In this document: piece after piece, positions 29,001 through 41,085 of the stretch
Numbering within the stretch: position 1 is the stretch's first letter
Layout: each line of letters starts with the position of its first letter
Assembly: GCA_026874595.1 (NCBI GenBank)
Contig: CM049306.1
Coordinates: forward strand, 109,846,142 to 109,910,141
Direction: 5' to 3'
Origin: Sipunculus nudus
Lineage: Eukaryota > Annelida > Sipuncula > Golfingiida > Sipunculidae
Length of the DNA: 64,000 bases
Notes under the pieces: generated by a model
Database searches by the model: none
What the model was told of the DNA's origin: nothing
Seen by the model: only the letters and a program-made list of their open reading frames with translations
Program-made: the position numbers and the translations under genes

Positions 29001-32000
29001 GGTTAAAGCGAAGGAGATACAGAATGACTGCATGGTGTAACAGAGAGGAGTGTGGTGGGTGTACAGATCAGCGGTTAAAGTGGAGGAGATACAGAATGAC
29101 TGCAGGGTGTAACAGTGAGGAGTGTGGTGGGTGTACAGATCAGGGGTTAAAGCGAAGGAGATACAGAATGACTGCAGGGTGTAACAGTGAGGAGTGTGGT
29201 GGGTGTACAGATCAGCGGTTAAAGCGAAGGAGATACTGAATGACTGCAGGGTGTAACAGTGAGGAGTGTGGTGGGTGTACAGATCAGCGATTAAAGCGAA
29301 GGAGATACAGAATGACTGCAGGGTGTAACAGTGAGGAGTGTGGTGGGTGTACAGATCAGCGGTTAAAGCGAAGGAGATACAGAATGACTGCAGGGTGTTA
29401 CAGTGAGGTGTGGTGGGTGTACAGATCAGCAGTTAAAGTGAAGGAGATACAGAATGACTGCAGGGTGTAACAGTGAGGAGTGTGGTGGGTGTACAGATCA
29501 GTGGTTAAAGTGAAGGAGATACAGAATGACTGCAGGGTGTAACAGTGAGGAGTGTGGTGGGTGTACAGATCAGCGGTTAAAGCGAAGGAGATACAGAATG
29601 ACTGCAGGGTGTAACAGTGAGGAGTGTGGTGGGTGTACAGATCAGCGGTTAAAGCGAAGGAGATACAGAATGACTGCATGGTGTAACAGTGAGGAGTGTG
29701 GTGGGAGTACAGATCAGCGGTTAAAGTGAAGGAGATACAGAATGACTGCAGGGTGTAACAGTGAGGAGTGTGGTGGGTGTACAGATCAGCGGTTAAAGTG
29801 AAGGAGATACAGAATGACTACAGGGTGTAACAGTGAGGAGTGTGGTGGGTGTACAGATCAGCGGTTAAAGCGAAGGAGATACAGAATGACTGCAGGGTGA
29901 TACAGAATGACTGCAGGGTGTAACAGTGAGGAGTGTGGTGGGTGTACAGATCAGCGGTTAAAGTGAAGGAGATACAGAATGACTGCAGGGTGTAACAGTG
30001 AGGAGTGTGGTGGGTGTACAGATCAGCGGTTAAAGCGAAGGAGATACAGAATGACTGCATGGTGTAACAGTGAGGAGTGTGGTGGGTGTACAGATCAGCG
30101 GTTAAAGCGAAGGAGATACAGAATGACTGCAGGGTGTAACAGTGAGGAGTGTGGTGGGTGTACAGATCAGGGGTTTAAGCGGAGATACAGAATGACTGCA
30201 GGGTGTAACAGTGAGGAGTGTGGTGGGTGTACAGATCAGCGGTTAAAGCGAAGGAGATACAGAATGACTGCATGGTGTAACAGTGAGGAGTGTGGTGGGT
30301 GTACAGATCAGCGGTTAAAGAGAAGGAGATACAGAATGACTGCAGGGTGTAACAGTGAGGAGTGTGGTGGGTGTACAGATCAGGGGTTAAAGCGAAGGAG
30401 ATACAGAATGACTGCAGGGTGTAACAGTGAGGAGTGTGGTGGGTGTACAGATCAGGGGTTAAAGCGAAGGAGATACAGAATGACTACAGGGTGTAACAGT
30501 GAGGAGTGTGGTGGATGTACAGATCAGCGGTTAAAGCGAAGGAGATACAGAATGACTGCAGGGTGTAACAGTGAGGAGTGTGGTGGGTGTACAGATCAGG
30601 GGTTAAAGCGAAGGAGATACAGAATGACTGCAGGGTGTAACAGTGAGGAGTGTGGTGGGTGTACAGATCAGCGGTTAAAGCGAAGGAGATACAGAATGAC
30701 TGCATGGTGTAACAGTGAGGAGTGTGGTGGGTGTACAGATCAGCGGTTAAAGTGGAGGAGATACAGAATGACTGCAGGGTGTAACAGTGAGGAGTGTGGT
30801 GGGTGTACAGATCAGCGATTAAAGCGAAGGAGATACAGAATGACTGCAGGGTGTAACAGTGAGGAGTGTGGTGGGTGTACAGATCAGCGGTTAAAGCGAA
30901 GGAGATACAGAATGACTGCAGGGTGTTACAGTGAGGTGTGGTGGGTGTACAGATCAGCAGTTAAAGTGAAGGAGATACAGAATGACTGCAGGGTGTAACA
31001 GTGAGGAGTGTGGTGGGTGTACAGATCAGTGGTTAAAGTGAAGGAGATACAGAATGACTGCAGGGTGTTACAGTGAGGAGTGTGGTGGGTGTACAGATCA
31101 GCGGTTAAAGTGAAGGAGATACAGAATGACTGCAGGGTGTAACAGTGAGGAGTGTGGTGGGTGTACAGATCAGCGGTTAAAGTGAAGGAGATACAGAATG
31201 ACTGCAGGGTGTAACAGTGAGGAGTGTGGTGGGTGTACAGATCAGCGGTTAAAGCGAAGGAGATACAGAATGACTGCAGGGTGTAACAGTGAGGAGTGTG
31301 GTGGGTGTACAGATCAGGGGTTAAAGCGAAGGAGATACAGAATGACTGCAGGGTGTAACAGTGAGGAGTGTGGTGGGTGTACAGATCAGCGGTTAAAGCG
31401 AAGGAGATACAGAATGACTGCAGGGTGTAACAGTGAGGAGTGTGGTGGGTGTACAGATCAGCGGTTAAAGTGAAGGAGATACAGAATGACTACAGGGTGT
31501 AACAGTGAGGAGTGTGGTGGGTGTACAGATCAGCGGTTAAAGCGAAGGAGATACAGAATGACTGCAGGGTGATACAGAATGACTGCAGGGTGTAACAGTG
31601 AGGAGTGTGGTGGGTGTACAGATCAGCGGTTAAAGCGAAGGAGATACAGAATGACTGCAGGGTGTAACAGTGAGGAGTGTGGTGGGTGTACAGATCAGGG
31701 GTTTAAGCGGAGATACAGAATGACTGCAGGGTGTAACAGTGAGGAGTGTGGTGGGTGTACAGATCAGCGGTTAAAGCGAAGGAGATACAGAATGACTGCA
31801 TGGTGTAACAGTGAGGAGTGTGGTGGGTGTACAGATCAGCGGTTAAAGAGAAGGAGATACAGAATGACTGCAGGGTGTAACAGTGAGGAGTGTGGTGGGT
31901 GTACAGATCAGGGGTTAAAGCGAAGGAGATACAGAATGACTGCAGGGTGTAACAGTGAGGAGTGTGGTGGGTGTACAGATCAGGGGTTAAAGCGAAGGAG

Positions 32001-33273
32001 ATACAGAATGACTACAGGGTGTAACAGTGAGGAGTGTGGTGGGTGTACAGATCAGCGGTTAAAGCGAAGGAGATACAGAATGACTGCAGGGTGTAATAGT
32101 GAGGAGTGTGGTGGGTGTACAGATCAGCGGTTAAAGCGAAGGAGATACAGAATGACTACAGGGTGTAACAGTGAGGAGTGTGGTGGATGTACAGATCAGC
32201 GGTTAAAGCGAAGGAGATACAGAATGACTGCAGGGTGTAACAGTGAGGAGTGTGGTGGGTGTACAGATCAGGGGTTAAAGCGAAGGAGATACAGAATGAC
32301 TGCAGGGTGTAACAGTGAGGAGTGTGGTGGGTGTACAGATCAGCGGTTAAAGCGAAGGAGATACAGAATGACTGCAGGGTGTAACAGTGAGGAGTGTGGT
32401 GGGTGTACAGATCAGCGGTTAAAGCGAAGGAGATACAGAATGACTGCAGGGTGTAACAGTGAGGAGTGTGGTGGGTGTACAGATCAGCGGTTAAAGCGAA
32501 GGAGATACAGAATGACTACAGGGTGTAACAGTGAGGAGTGTGGTGGGTGTACAGATCAGCGGTTAAAGTGAAGGAGATACAGAATGACTACAGGGTGTAA
32601 CAGTGAGGAGTGTGGTGGGTGTCCAGATCAGCGGTTAAAGCGAAGGAGATACAGAATGACTGCAGGGTGATACAGAATGACTGCAGGGTGTAACAGTGAG
32701 GAGTGTGGTGGGTGTACAGATCAGGGGTTAAAGCGAAGGAGATACAGAATGACTGCAGGGTGTAACAGTGAGGAGTGTGGTGGGTGTACAGATCAGCAGT
32801 TAAAGCGAAGGAGATACAGAATGACTGCAGGGTGATACAGAATGACTGCAGGGTGTAACAGTGAGGAGTGTGGTGGGTGTACAGATCAGCGGTTAAAATG
32901 AAGGAGATACAGAATGACTGCAGGGTGTAACAGTGAGGAGTGTGGTGGGTGTACAGATCAGCGGTTAAAGCGAAGGAGATACAGAATGACTGCATGGTGT
33001 AACAATGAGGAGTATGGTGGGTGTACAGATCAGCGGTTAAAGCGAAGGAGATACAGAATGACTGCAGGGTGTAACAGTGAGGAGTGTGGTGGGTGTACAG
33101 ATCAGCGGTTAAAGCGAAGGAGATACAGAATGACTGCAGGGTGTAACAGTGAGGAGTGTGGTGGGTGTACAGATCAGGGGTTAAAGCGAAGGAGATACAG
33201 AATGACTGCAGGGTGTAACAGTGAGGAGTGTGGTGGGTGTACAGATCAGCGGTTAAAGCGAAGGAGATACAGA
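26045..33273. repeat. Array block I, copy 2
   Basis: This is the near-identical partner of 9,250-16,478. Its left part joins sequence resembling 14,784-15,400 (offset 10,747), so the entry point is itself a recombinant. Its right end meets block II copy 2 directly at about 33,265-33,274, where a monomer with the GCAAAGG variant begins. Confidence 0.85.
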
Positions 33274-36200
33274 ATGACTACAGGGTGTAACAGTGAGGAG
33301 TGTGGTGGGTGTACAGATCAGCGGTTAAAGCAAAGGAGATACAGAATGACTGCAGGGTGTAACAGTGAGGAGTGTGGTGGGTGTACAGATCAGCGGTTAA
33401 AGCGAAGGAGATACAGAATGACTACAGGGTGTAACAGTGAGGAGTGTGGTGGGTGTACAGATCAGCGGTTAAAGTGAAGGAGATACAGAATGACTACAGG
33501 GTGTAACAGTGAGGAGTGTGGTGGGTGTACAGATCAGCGGTTAAAGCGAAGGAGATACAGAATGACTGCAGGGTGATACAGAATGACTGCAGGGTGTAAC
33601 AGTGAGGAGTGTGGTGGGTGTACAGATCAGGGGTTAAAGCGAAGGAGATACAGAATGACTGCAGGGTGTAACAGTGAGGAGTGTGGTGGGTGTACAGATC
33701 AGCGGTTAAAGCGAAGGAGATACAGAATGACTGCAGGGTGTAACAGTGAGGAGTGTGGTGGGTGTACAGATCAGGGGTTAAAGCGAAGGAGATACAGAAT
33801 GACTGCAGGGTGTAACAGTGAGGAGTGTGGTGGGTGTACAGATCAGGGGTTAAAGCGAAGGAGATACAGAATGACTGCAGGGTGTAACAGTGAGGAGTGT
33901 GGTGGGTGTACAGATCAGGGGTTAAAGCGAAGGAGATACAGAATGACTGCAGGGTGTAACAGTGAGGAGTGTGGTGGGTGTACAGATCAGCGGTTAAAGC
34001 GAAGGAGATACAGAATGACTGCAGGGTGTAACAGTGAGGAGTGTGGTGGGTGTACAGATCAGCGGTTAAAGTGAAGGAGATACAGAATGACTGCAGGGTG
34101 TAACAGTGAGGAGTGTGGTGGGTGTACAGATCAGCGGTTAAAGCGAAGGAGATACAGAATGACTGCATGGTGTAACAGTGAGGAGTGTGGTGGGTGTACA
34201 GATCAGGGGTTAAAGCGAAGGAGATACAGAATGACTGCAGGGTGTAACAGTGAGGAGTGTGGTGGGTGTACAGATCAGCGGTTAAAGCGAAGGAGATACA
34301 GAATGACTGCATGGTGTAACAGTGAGGAGTGTGGTGGGTGTACAGATCAGCGGTTAAAGTGAAGGAGATACAGAATGACTGCAGGGTGTAACAGTGAGGA
34401 GTGTGGTGGGTGTACAGATCAGGGGTTAAAGCGAAGGAGATACAGAATGACTGCAGGGTGTAACAGTGAGGAGTGTGGTGGGTGTACAGATCAGCGGTTA
34501 AAGCGAAGGAGATACAGAATGACTGCAGGGTGTAACAGTGAGGAGTGTGGTGGGTGTACAGATCAGCGGTTAAAGCGAAGGAGATACAGAATGACTGCAG
34601 GGTGTAACAGTGAGGAGTGTGGTGGGTTAACAGATCAGCGGTTAAAGCGAAGGAGATACAGAATGACTGCAGGGTGTAACAGTGAGGAGTGTGGTGGGTG
34701 TACAGATCAGGGGTTAAAGCGAAGGAGATACAGAATGACTGCAGGGTGTAACAGTGAGGAGTGTGGTGGGTGTACAGATCAGCGGTTAAAGCGAAGGAGA
34801 TACAGAATGACTGCAGGGTGTAACAGTGAGGAGTGTGGTGGGTGTACAGATCAGCGGTTAAAGCGAAGGAGATACAGAATGACTGCATGGTGTAACAGTG
34901 AGGAGTGTGGTGGGTGTACAGATCAGCGGTTAAAGTGAAGGAGATACAGAATGACTGCAGGGTGTAACAGTGAGGAGTGTGGTGGGTGTACAGATCAGCG
35001 GTTAAAGTGAAGGAGATACAGAATGACTACAGGGTGTAACAGTGAGGAGTGTGGTGGGTGTACAGATCAGCGGTTAAAGCGAAGGAGATACAGAATGACT
35101 GCAGGGTGTAACAGTGAGGAGTGTGGTGGGTGTACAGATCAGCGGTTAAAGCGAAGGAGATACAGAATGACTACAGGGTGTAACAGTGAGGAGTGTGGTG
35201 GGTGTACAGATCAGCGGTTAAAGTGAAGGAGATACAGAATGACTACAGGGTGTAACAGTGAGGAGTGTGGTGGGTGTACAGATCAGCGGTTAAAGCGAAG
35301 GAGATACAGAATGACTGCAGGGTGATACAGAATGACTGCAGGGTGTAACAGTGAGGAGTGTGGTGGGTGTACAGATCAGCGGTTGAAGTGAAGGAGATAC
35401 AGAATGACTGCAGGGTGTAACAGTGAGGAGTGTGGTGGGTGTACAGATCAGCGGTTGAAGTGAAGGAGATACAGAATGACTGCAGGGTGTAACAGTGAGG
35501 AGTGTGGTGGGTGTACAGATCAGGGGTTAAAGCGAAGGAGATACAGAATGACTGCAGGGTGTAACAGTGAGGAGTGTGGTGGGTGTACAGATCAGCGGTT
35601 AAAGCGAAGGAGATACAGAATGACTGCAGGGTGTAACAGTGAGGAGTGTGGTGGGTGTACAGATCAGCGGTTAAAGCGAAGGAGATACAGAATGACTGCA
35701 TGGTGTAACAGTGAGGAGTGTGGTGGGTGTACAGATCAGGGGTTAAAGCGAAGGAGATACAGAATGACTGCAGGGTGTAACAGTGAGGAGTGTGGTGGGT
35801 GTACAGATCAGCGGTTAAAGTGAAGGAGATACAGAATGACTACAGGGTGTAACAGTGAGGAGTGTGGTGGGTGTACAAATCAGCGGTTAAAGCGAAGGAG
35901 ATACAGAATGACTGCAGGGTGTAACAGTGAGGAGTGTGGTGGGTGTACAGATCAGCGGTTAAAGCGAAGGAGATACAGAATGACTACAGGGTGTAACAGT
36001 GAGGAGTGTGGTGGGTGTACAGATCAGCGGTTAAAGTGAAGGAGATACAGAATGACTACAGGGTGTAACAGTGAGGAGTGTGGTGGGTGTCCAGATCAGC
36101 GGTTAAAGCGAAGGAGATACAGAATGACTGCAGGGTGATACAGAATGACTGCAGGGTGTAACAGTGAGGAGTGTGGTGGGTGTACAGATCAGGGGTTAAA

Positions 36201-36742
36201 GCGAAGGAGATACAGAATGACTGCAGGGTGTAACAGTGAGGAGTGTGGTGGGTGTACAGATCAGCGGTTAAAGCGAAGGAGATACAGAATGACTGCAGGG
36301 TGTAACAGTGAGGAGTGTGGTGGGTGTACAGATCAGCGGTTAAAGCGAAGGAGATACAGAATGACTACAGGGTGTAACAGTGAGGAGTGTGGTGGGTGTA
36401 CAGATCAGCGGTTAAAGTGAAGGAGATACAGAATGACTACAGGGTGTAACAGTGAGGAGTGTGGTGGGTGTACAGATCAGCGGTTAAAGCGAAGGAGATA
36501 CAGAATGACTGCAGGGTGATACAGAATGACTGCAGGGTGTAACAGTGAGGAGTGTGGTGGGTGTACAGATCAGCGGTTAAAGTGAAGGAGATACAGAATG
36601 ACTGCAGGGTGTAACAGTGAGGAGTGTGGTGGGTGTACAGATCAGCGGTTAAAGCGAAGGAGATACAGAATGACTGCATGGTGTAACAGTGAGGAGTGTG
36701 GTGGGTGTACAGATCAGCGGTTAAAGCGAAGGAGATACAGAA
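33262..36742. repeat. Array block II, copy 2
   Basis: This is the partner of 20,880-24,360. It abuts block I copy 2 on its left without intervening array sequence. Its right part is also the start of the 2,532-bp tandem duplication (block III). Confidence 0.85.
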
Positions 36743-39700
36743 TGACTGCAGGGTGTAACAGTGAGGAGTGTGATGGGTGTACAGATCAGCGGTTAAAGCG
36801 AAGGAGATACAGAATGACTGCAGGGTGTAACAGTGAGGAGTGTGGTGGGTGTACAGATCAGGGGTTAAAGCGAAGGAGATACAGAATGACTGCAGGGTGT
36901 AACAGTGAGGAGTGTGGTGGGTGTACAGATCAGCGGTTAAAGCGAAGGAGATACAGAATGACTGCAGGGTGTAACAGTGAGGAGTGTGGTGGGTGTACAG
37001 ATCAGCGGTTAAAGCGAAGGAGATACAGAATGACTGCATGGTGTAACAGTGAGGAGTGTGGTGGGTGTACAGATCAGCGGTTAAAGTGAAGGAGATACAG
37101 AATGACTGCAGGGTGTAACAGTGAGGAGTGTGGTGGGTGTACAGATCAGCGGTTAAAGTGAAGGAGATACAGAATGACTACAGGGTGTAACAGTGAGGAG
37201 TGTGGTGGGTGTACAGATCAGCGGTTAAAGCAAAGGAGATACAGAATGACTGCAGGGTGTAACAGTGAGGAGTGTGGTGGGTGTACAGATCAGCGGTTAA
37301 AGCGAAGGAGATACAGAATGACTACAGGGTGTAACAGTGAGGAGTGTGGTGGGTGTACAGATCAGCGGTTAAAGTGAAGGAGATACAGAATGACTACAGG
37401 GTGTAACAGTGAGGAGTGTGGTGGGTGTACAGATCAGCGGTTAAAGTGAAGGAGATACAGAATGACTGCAGGGTGATACAGAATGACTGCAGGGTGTAAC
37501 AGTGAGGAGTGTGGTGGGTGTACAGATCAGGGGTTAAAGCGAAGGAGATACAGAATGACTGCAGGGTGTAACAGTGAGGAGTGTGGTGGGTGTACAGATC
37601 AGCGGTTAAAGCGAAGGAGATACAGAATGACTACAGGGTGTAACAGTGAGGAGTGTGGTGGGTGTACAGATCAGCGGTTAAAGCGAAGGAGATACAGAAT
37701 GACTGCAGGGTGTAACAGTGAGGAGTGTGGTGGGTGTACAGATCAGCGGTTAAAGCGAAGGAGATACAGAATGACTGCAGGGTGTAACAGTGAGGAGTGT
37801 GGTGGGTGTACAGATCAGCGGTTAAAGCGAAGGAGATACAGAATGACTGCAGGGTGATACAGAATGACTGCAGGGTGTAACAGTGAGGAGTGTGGTGGGT
37901 GTACAGATCAGCGGTTGAAGTGAAGGAGATACAGAATGACTGCAGGGTGTAACAGTGAGGAGTGTGGTGGGTGTACAGATCAGCGGTTGAAGTGAAGGAG
38001 ATACAGAATGACTGCAGGGTGTAACAGTGAGGAGTGTGGTGGGTGTACAGATCAGGGGTTAAAGCGAAGGAGATACAGAATGACTGCAGGGTGTAACAGT
38101 GAGGAGTGTGGTGGGTGTACAGATCAGCGGTTAAAGCGAAGGAGATACAGAATGACTGCAGGGTGTAACAGTGAGGAGTGTGGTGGGTGTACAGATCAGC
38201 GGTTAAAGCGAAGGAGATACAGAATGACTGCATGGTGTAACAGTGAGGAGTGTGGTGGGTGTACAGATCAGGGGTTAAAGCGAAGGAGATACAGAATGAC
38301 TGCAGGGTGTAACAGTGAGGAGTGTGGTGGGTGTACAGATCAGCGGTTAAAGTGAAGGAGATACAGAATGACTACAGGGTGTAACAGTGAGGAGTGTGGT
38401 GGGTGTACAAATCAGCGGTTAAAGCGAAGGAGATACAGAATGACTGCAGGGTGTAACAGTGAGGAGTGTGGTGGGTGTACAGATCAGCGGTTAAAGCGAA
38501 GGAGATACAGAATGACTACAGGGTGTAACAGTGAGGAGTGTGGTGGGTGTACAGATCAGCGGTTAAAGTGAAGGAGATACAGAATGACTACAGGGTGTAA
38601 CAGTGAGGAGTGTGGTGGGTGTCCAGATCAGCGGTTAAAGTGAAGGAGATACAGAATGACTGCAGGGTGATACAGAATGACTGCAGGGTGTAACAGTGAG
38701 GAGTGTGGTGGGTGTACAGATCAGGGGTTAAAGCGAAGGAGATACAGAATGACTGCAGGGTGTAACAGTGAGGAGTGTGGTGGGTGTACAGATCAGCGGT
38801 TAAAGCGAAGGAGATACAGAATGACTGCAGGGTGTAACAGTGAGGAGTGTGGTGGGTGTACAGATCAGCGGTTAAAGCGAAGGAGATACAGAATGACTAC
38901 AGGGTGTAACAGTGAGGAGTGTGGTGGGTGTACAGATCAGCGGTTAAAGTGAAGGAGATACAGAATGACTACAGGGTGTAACAGTGAGGAGTGTGGTGGG
39001 TGTACAGATCAGCGGTTAAAGCGAAGGAGATACAGAATGACTGCAGGGTGATACAGAATGACTGCAGGGTGTAACAGTGAGGAGTGTGGTGGGTGTACAG
39101 ATCAGCGGTTAAAGTGAAGGAGATACAGAATGACTGCAGGGTGTAACAGTGAGGAGTGTGGTGGGTGTACAGATCAGCGGTTAAAGCGAAGGAGATACAG
39201 AATGACTGCATGGTGTAACAGTGAGGAGTGTGGTGGGTGTACAGATCAGCGGTTAAAGCGAAGGAGATACAGAATGACTGCAGGGTGTAACAGTGAGGAG
39301 TGTGATGGGTGTACAGATCAGCGGTTAAAGCGAAGGAGATACAGAATGACTGCAGGGTGTAACAGTGAGGAGTGTGGTGGGTGTACAGATCAGGGGTTAA
39401 AGCGAAGGAGATACAGAATGACTGCAGGGTGTAACAGTGAGGAGTGTGGTGGGTGTACAGATCAGCGGTTAAAGCGAAGGAGATACAGAATGACTGCAGG
39501 GTGTAACAGTGAGGAGTGTGGTGGGTGTACAGATCAGCGGTTAAAGCGAAGGAGATACAGAATGACTGCATGGTGTAACAGTGAGGAGTGTGGTGGGTGT
39601 ACAGATCAGCGGTTAAAGTGAAGGAGATACAGAATGACTGCAGGGTGTAACAGTGAGGAGTGTGGTGGGTGTACAGATCAGCGGTTAAAGTGAAGGAGAT

Positions 39701-40370
39701 ACAGAATGACTACAGGGTGTAACAGTGAGGAGTGTGGTGGGTGTACAGATCAGCGGTTAAAGCAAAGGAGATACAGAATGACTGCAGGGTGTAACAGTGA
39801 GGAGTGTGGTGGGTGTACAGATCAGCGGTTAAAGCGAAGGAGATACAGAATGACTACAGGGTGTAACAGTGAGGAGTGTGGTGGGTGTACAGATCAGCGG
39901 TTAAAGTGAAGGAGATACAGAATGACTACAGGGTGTAACAGTGAGGAGTGTGGTGGGTGTACAGATCAGCGGTTAAAGTGAAGGAGATACAGAATGACTG
40001 CAGGGTGATACAGAATGACTGCAGGGTGTAACAGTGAGGAGTGTGGTGGGTGTACAGATCAGGGGTTAAAGCGAAGGAGATACAGAATGACTGCAGGGTG
40101 TAACAGTGAGGAGTGTGGTGGGTGTACAGATCAGCGGTTAAAGCGAAGGAGATACAGAATGACTACAGGGTGTAACAGTGAGGAGTGTGGTGGGTGTACA
40201 GATCAGCGGTTAAAGCGAAGGAGATACAGAATGACTGCAGGGTGTAACAGTGAGGAGTGTGGTGGGTGTACAGATCAGCGGTTAAAGCGAAGGAGATACA
40301 GAATGACTGCAGGGTGTAACAGTGAGGAGTGTGGTGGGTGTACAGATCAGCGGTTAAAGCGAAGGAGATA
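35310..40370. repeat. Array block III: 2,532-bp tandem duplication
   Basis: About 35,310-37,840 is repeated immediately downstream at about 37,842-40,370. The length fits 34 monomers plus four 21-bp partial units. Markers in both copies include the paired GGTTGAAG units (35,381 and 37,913), GTACAAATC, GTCCAGATC, TGTGATGGG (36,770 and 39,302) and GCAAAGG (37,229 and 39,761). One difference is AAGCGAAGG after 36,100 against AAGTGAAGG at 38,638. This looks like the youngest rearrangement in the array. Confidence 0.85.
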
Positions 40371-41085
40371 CAGAATGACTGCAGGGTGTAACAGTGAGGA
40401 GTGTGGTGGGTGTACAGATCAGGGGTTAAAGCGAAGGAGATACAGAATGACTGCAGGGTGTAACAGTGAGGAGTGTGGTGGGTGTACAGATCAGCGGTTA
40501 AAGCGAAGGAGATACAGAATGACTGCAGGGTGTAACAGTGAGGAGTGTGGTGGGTGTACAGATCAGCGGTTAAAGCGAAGGAGATACAGAATGACTGCAG
40601 GGTGTAACAGTGAGGAGTGTGGTGGGTGTACAGATCAGCGGTTAAAGCGAAGGAGATACAGAATGACTACAGGGTGTAACAGTGAGGAGTGTGGTGGGTG
40701 TACAGATCAGCGGTTAAAGCGAAGGAGATACAGAATGACTGCAGGGTGTAACAGTGAGGAGTGTGGTGGGTGTACAGATCAGCGGTTAAAGTGAAGGAGA
40801 TACAGAATGACTACAGGGTGTAACAGTGAGGAGTGAGGTGGGTGTACAGATCAGCGGTTAAAGTGAAGGAGATACAGAATGACTGCAGGGTGTAACAGTG
40901 AGGAGTGTGGTGGGTGTACAGATCAGCGGTTAAAGCGAAGGAGATACAGAATGACTACAGGGTGTAACAGTGAGGAGTGTGGTGGGTGTACAGATCAGCA
41001 GTTAAAGCGAAGGAGATACAGAATGACTGCAGGGTGTAACAGTGAGGAGTGTGGTGGGTGTAGTGACAGTTTTATACCTTTCCAG

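Larger units (their letters stand above)
1..41062. repeat. 72-bp satellite array, about 570 monomers, open at left edge
   Basis: Head-to-tail copies of one 72-bp unit fill this interval with no unrelated insertion that I could see. A diagnostic piece of each unit is GTAACAGTGAGGAGTGTGG, followed by a GTACAGATCAG block, a GGTTAAAG block, and GAAGGAGATACAGAATGACT. Most neighbouring monomers differ at 0-4 positions. Recurring variants are: TGA or CAA for CGA after GGTTAAAG; GGGG for GCGG; ACTACAGGG or ACTGCATGG for ACTGCAGGG; a 69-bp unit (GGGTTTAAGCGG); a 70-bp unit lacking 2 bp (GAGGTGTGG); and a 21-bp partial unit inserted after CTGCAGGG. The right edge is abrupt at about 41,060-41,062, where GGTGGGTGTA runs into GTGACAG. 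The left edge lies outside the window. The units also read as 24-residue repeats on both strands, which I treat as a by-product of the period. Confidence 0.98.

Noticed and set aside
1-41062. CRISPR array
   Set aside because: The repeat is 72 bp with no unique spacers; successive units are near-identical end to end, and the context is eukaryotic.
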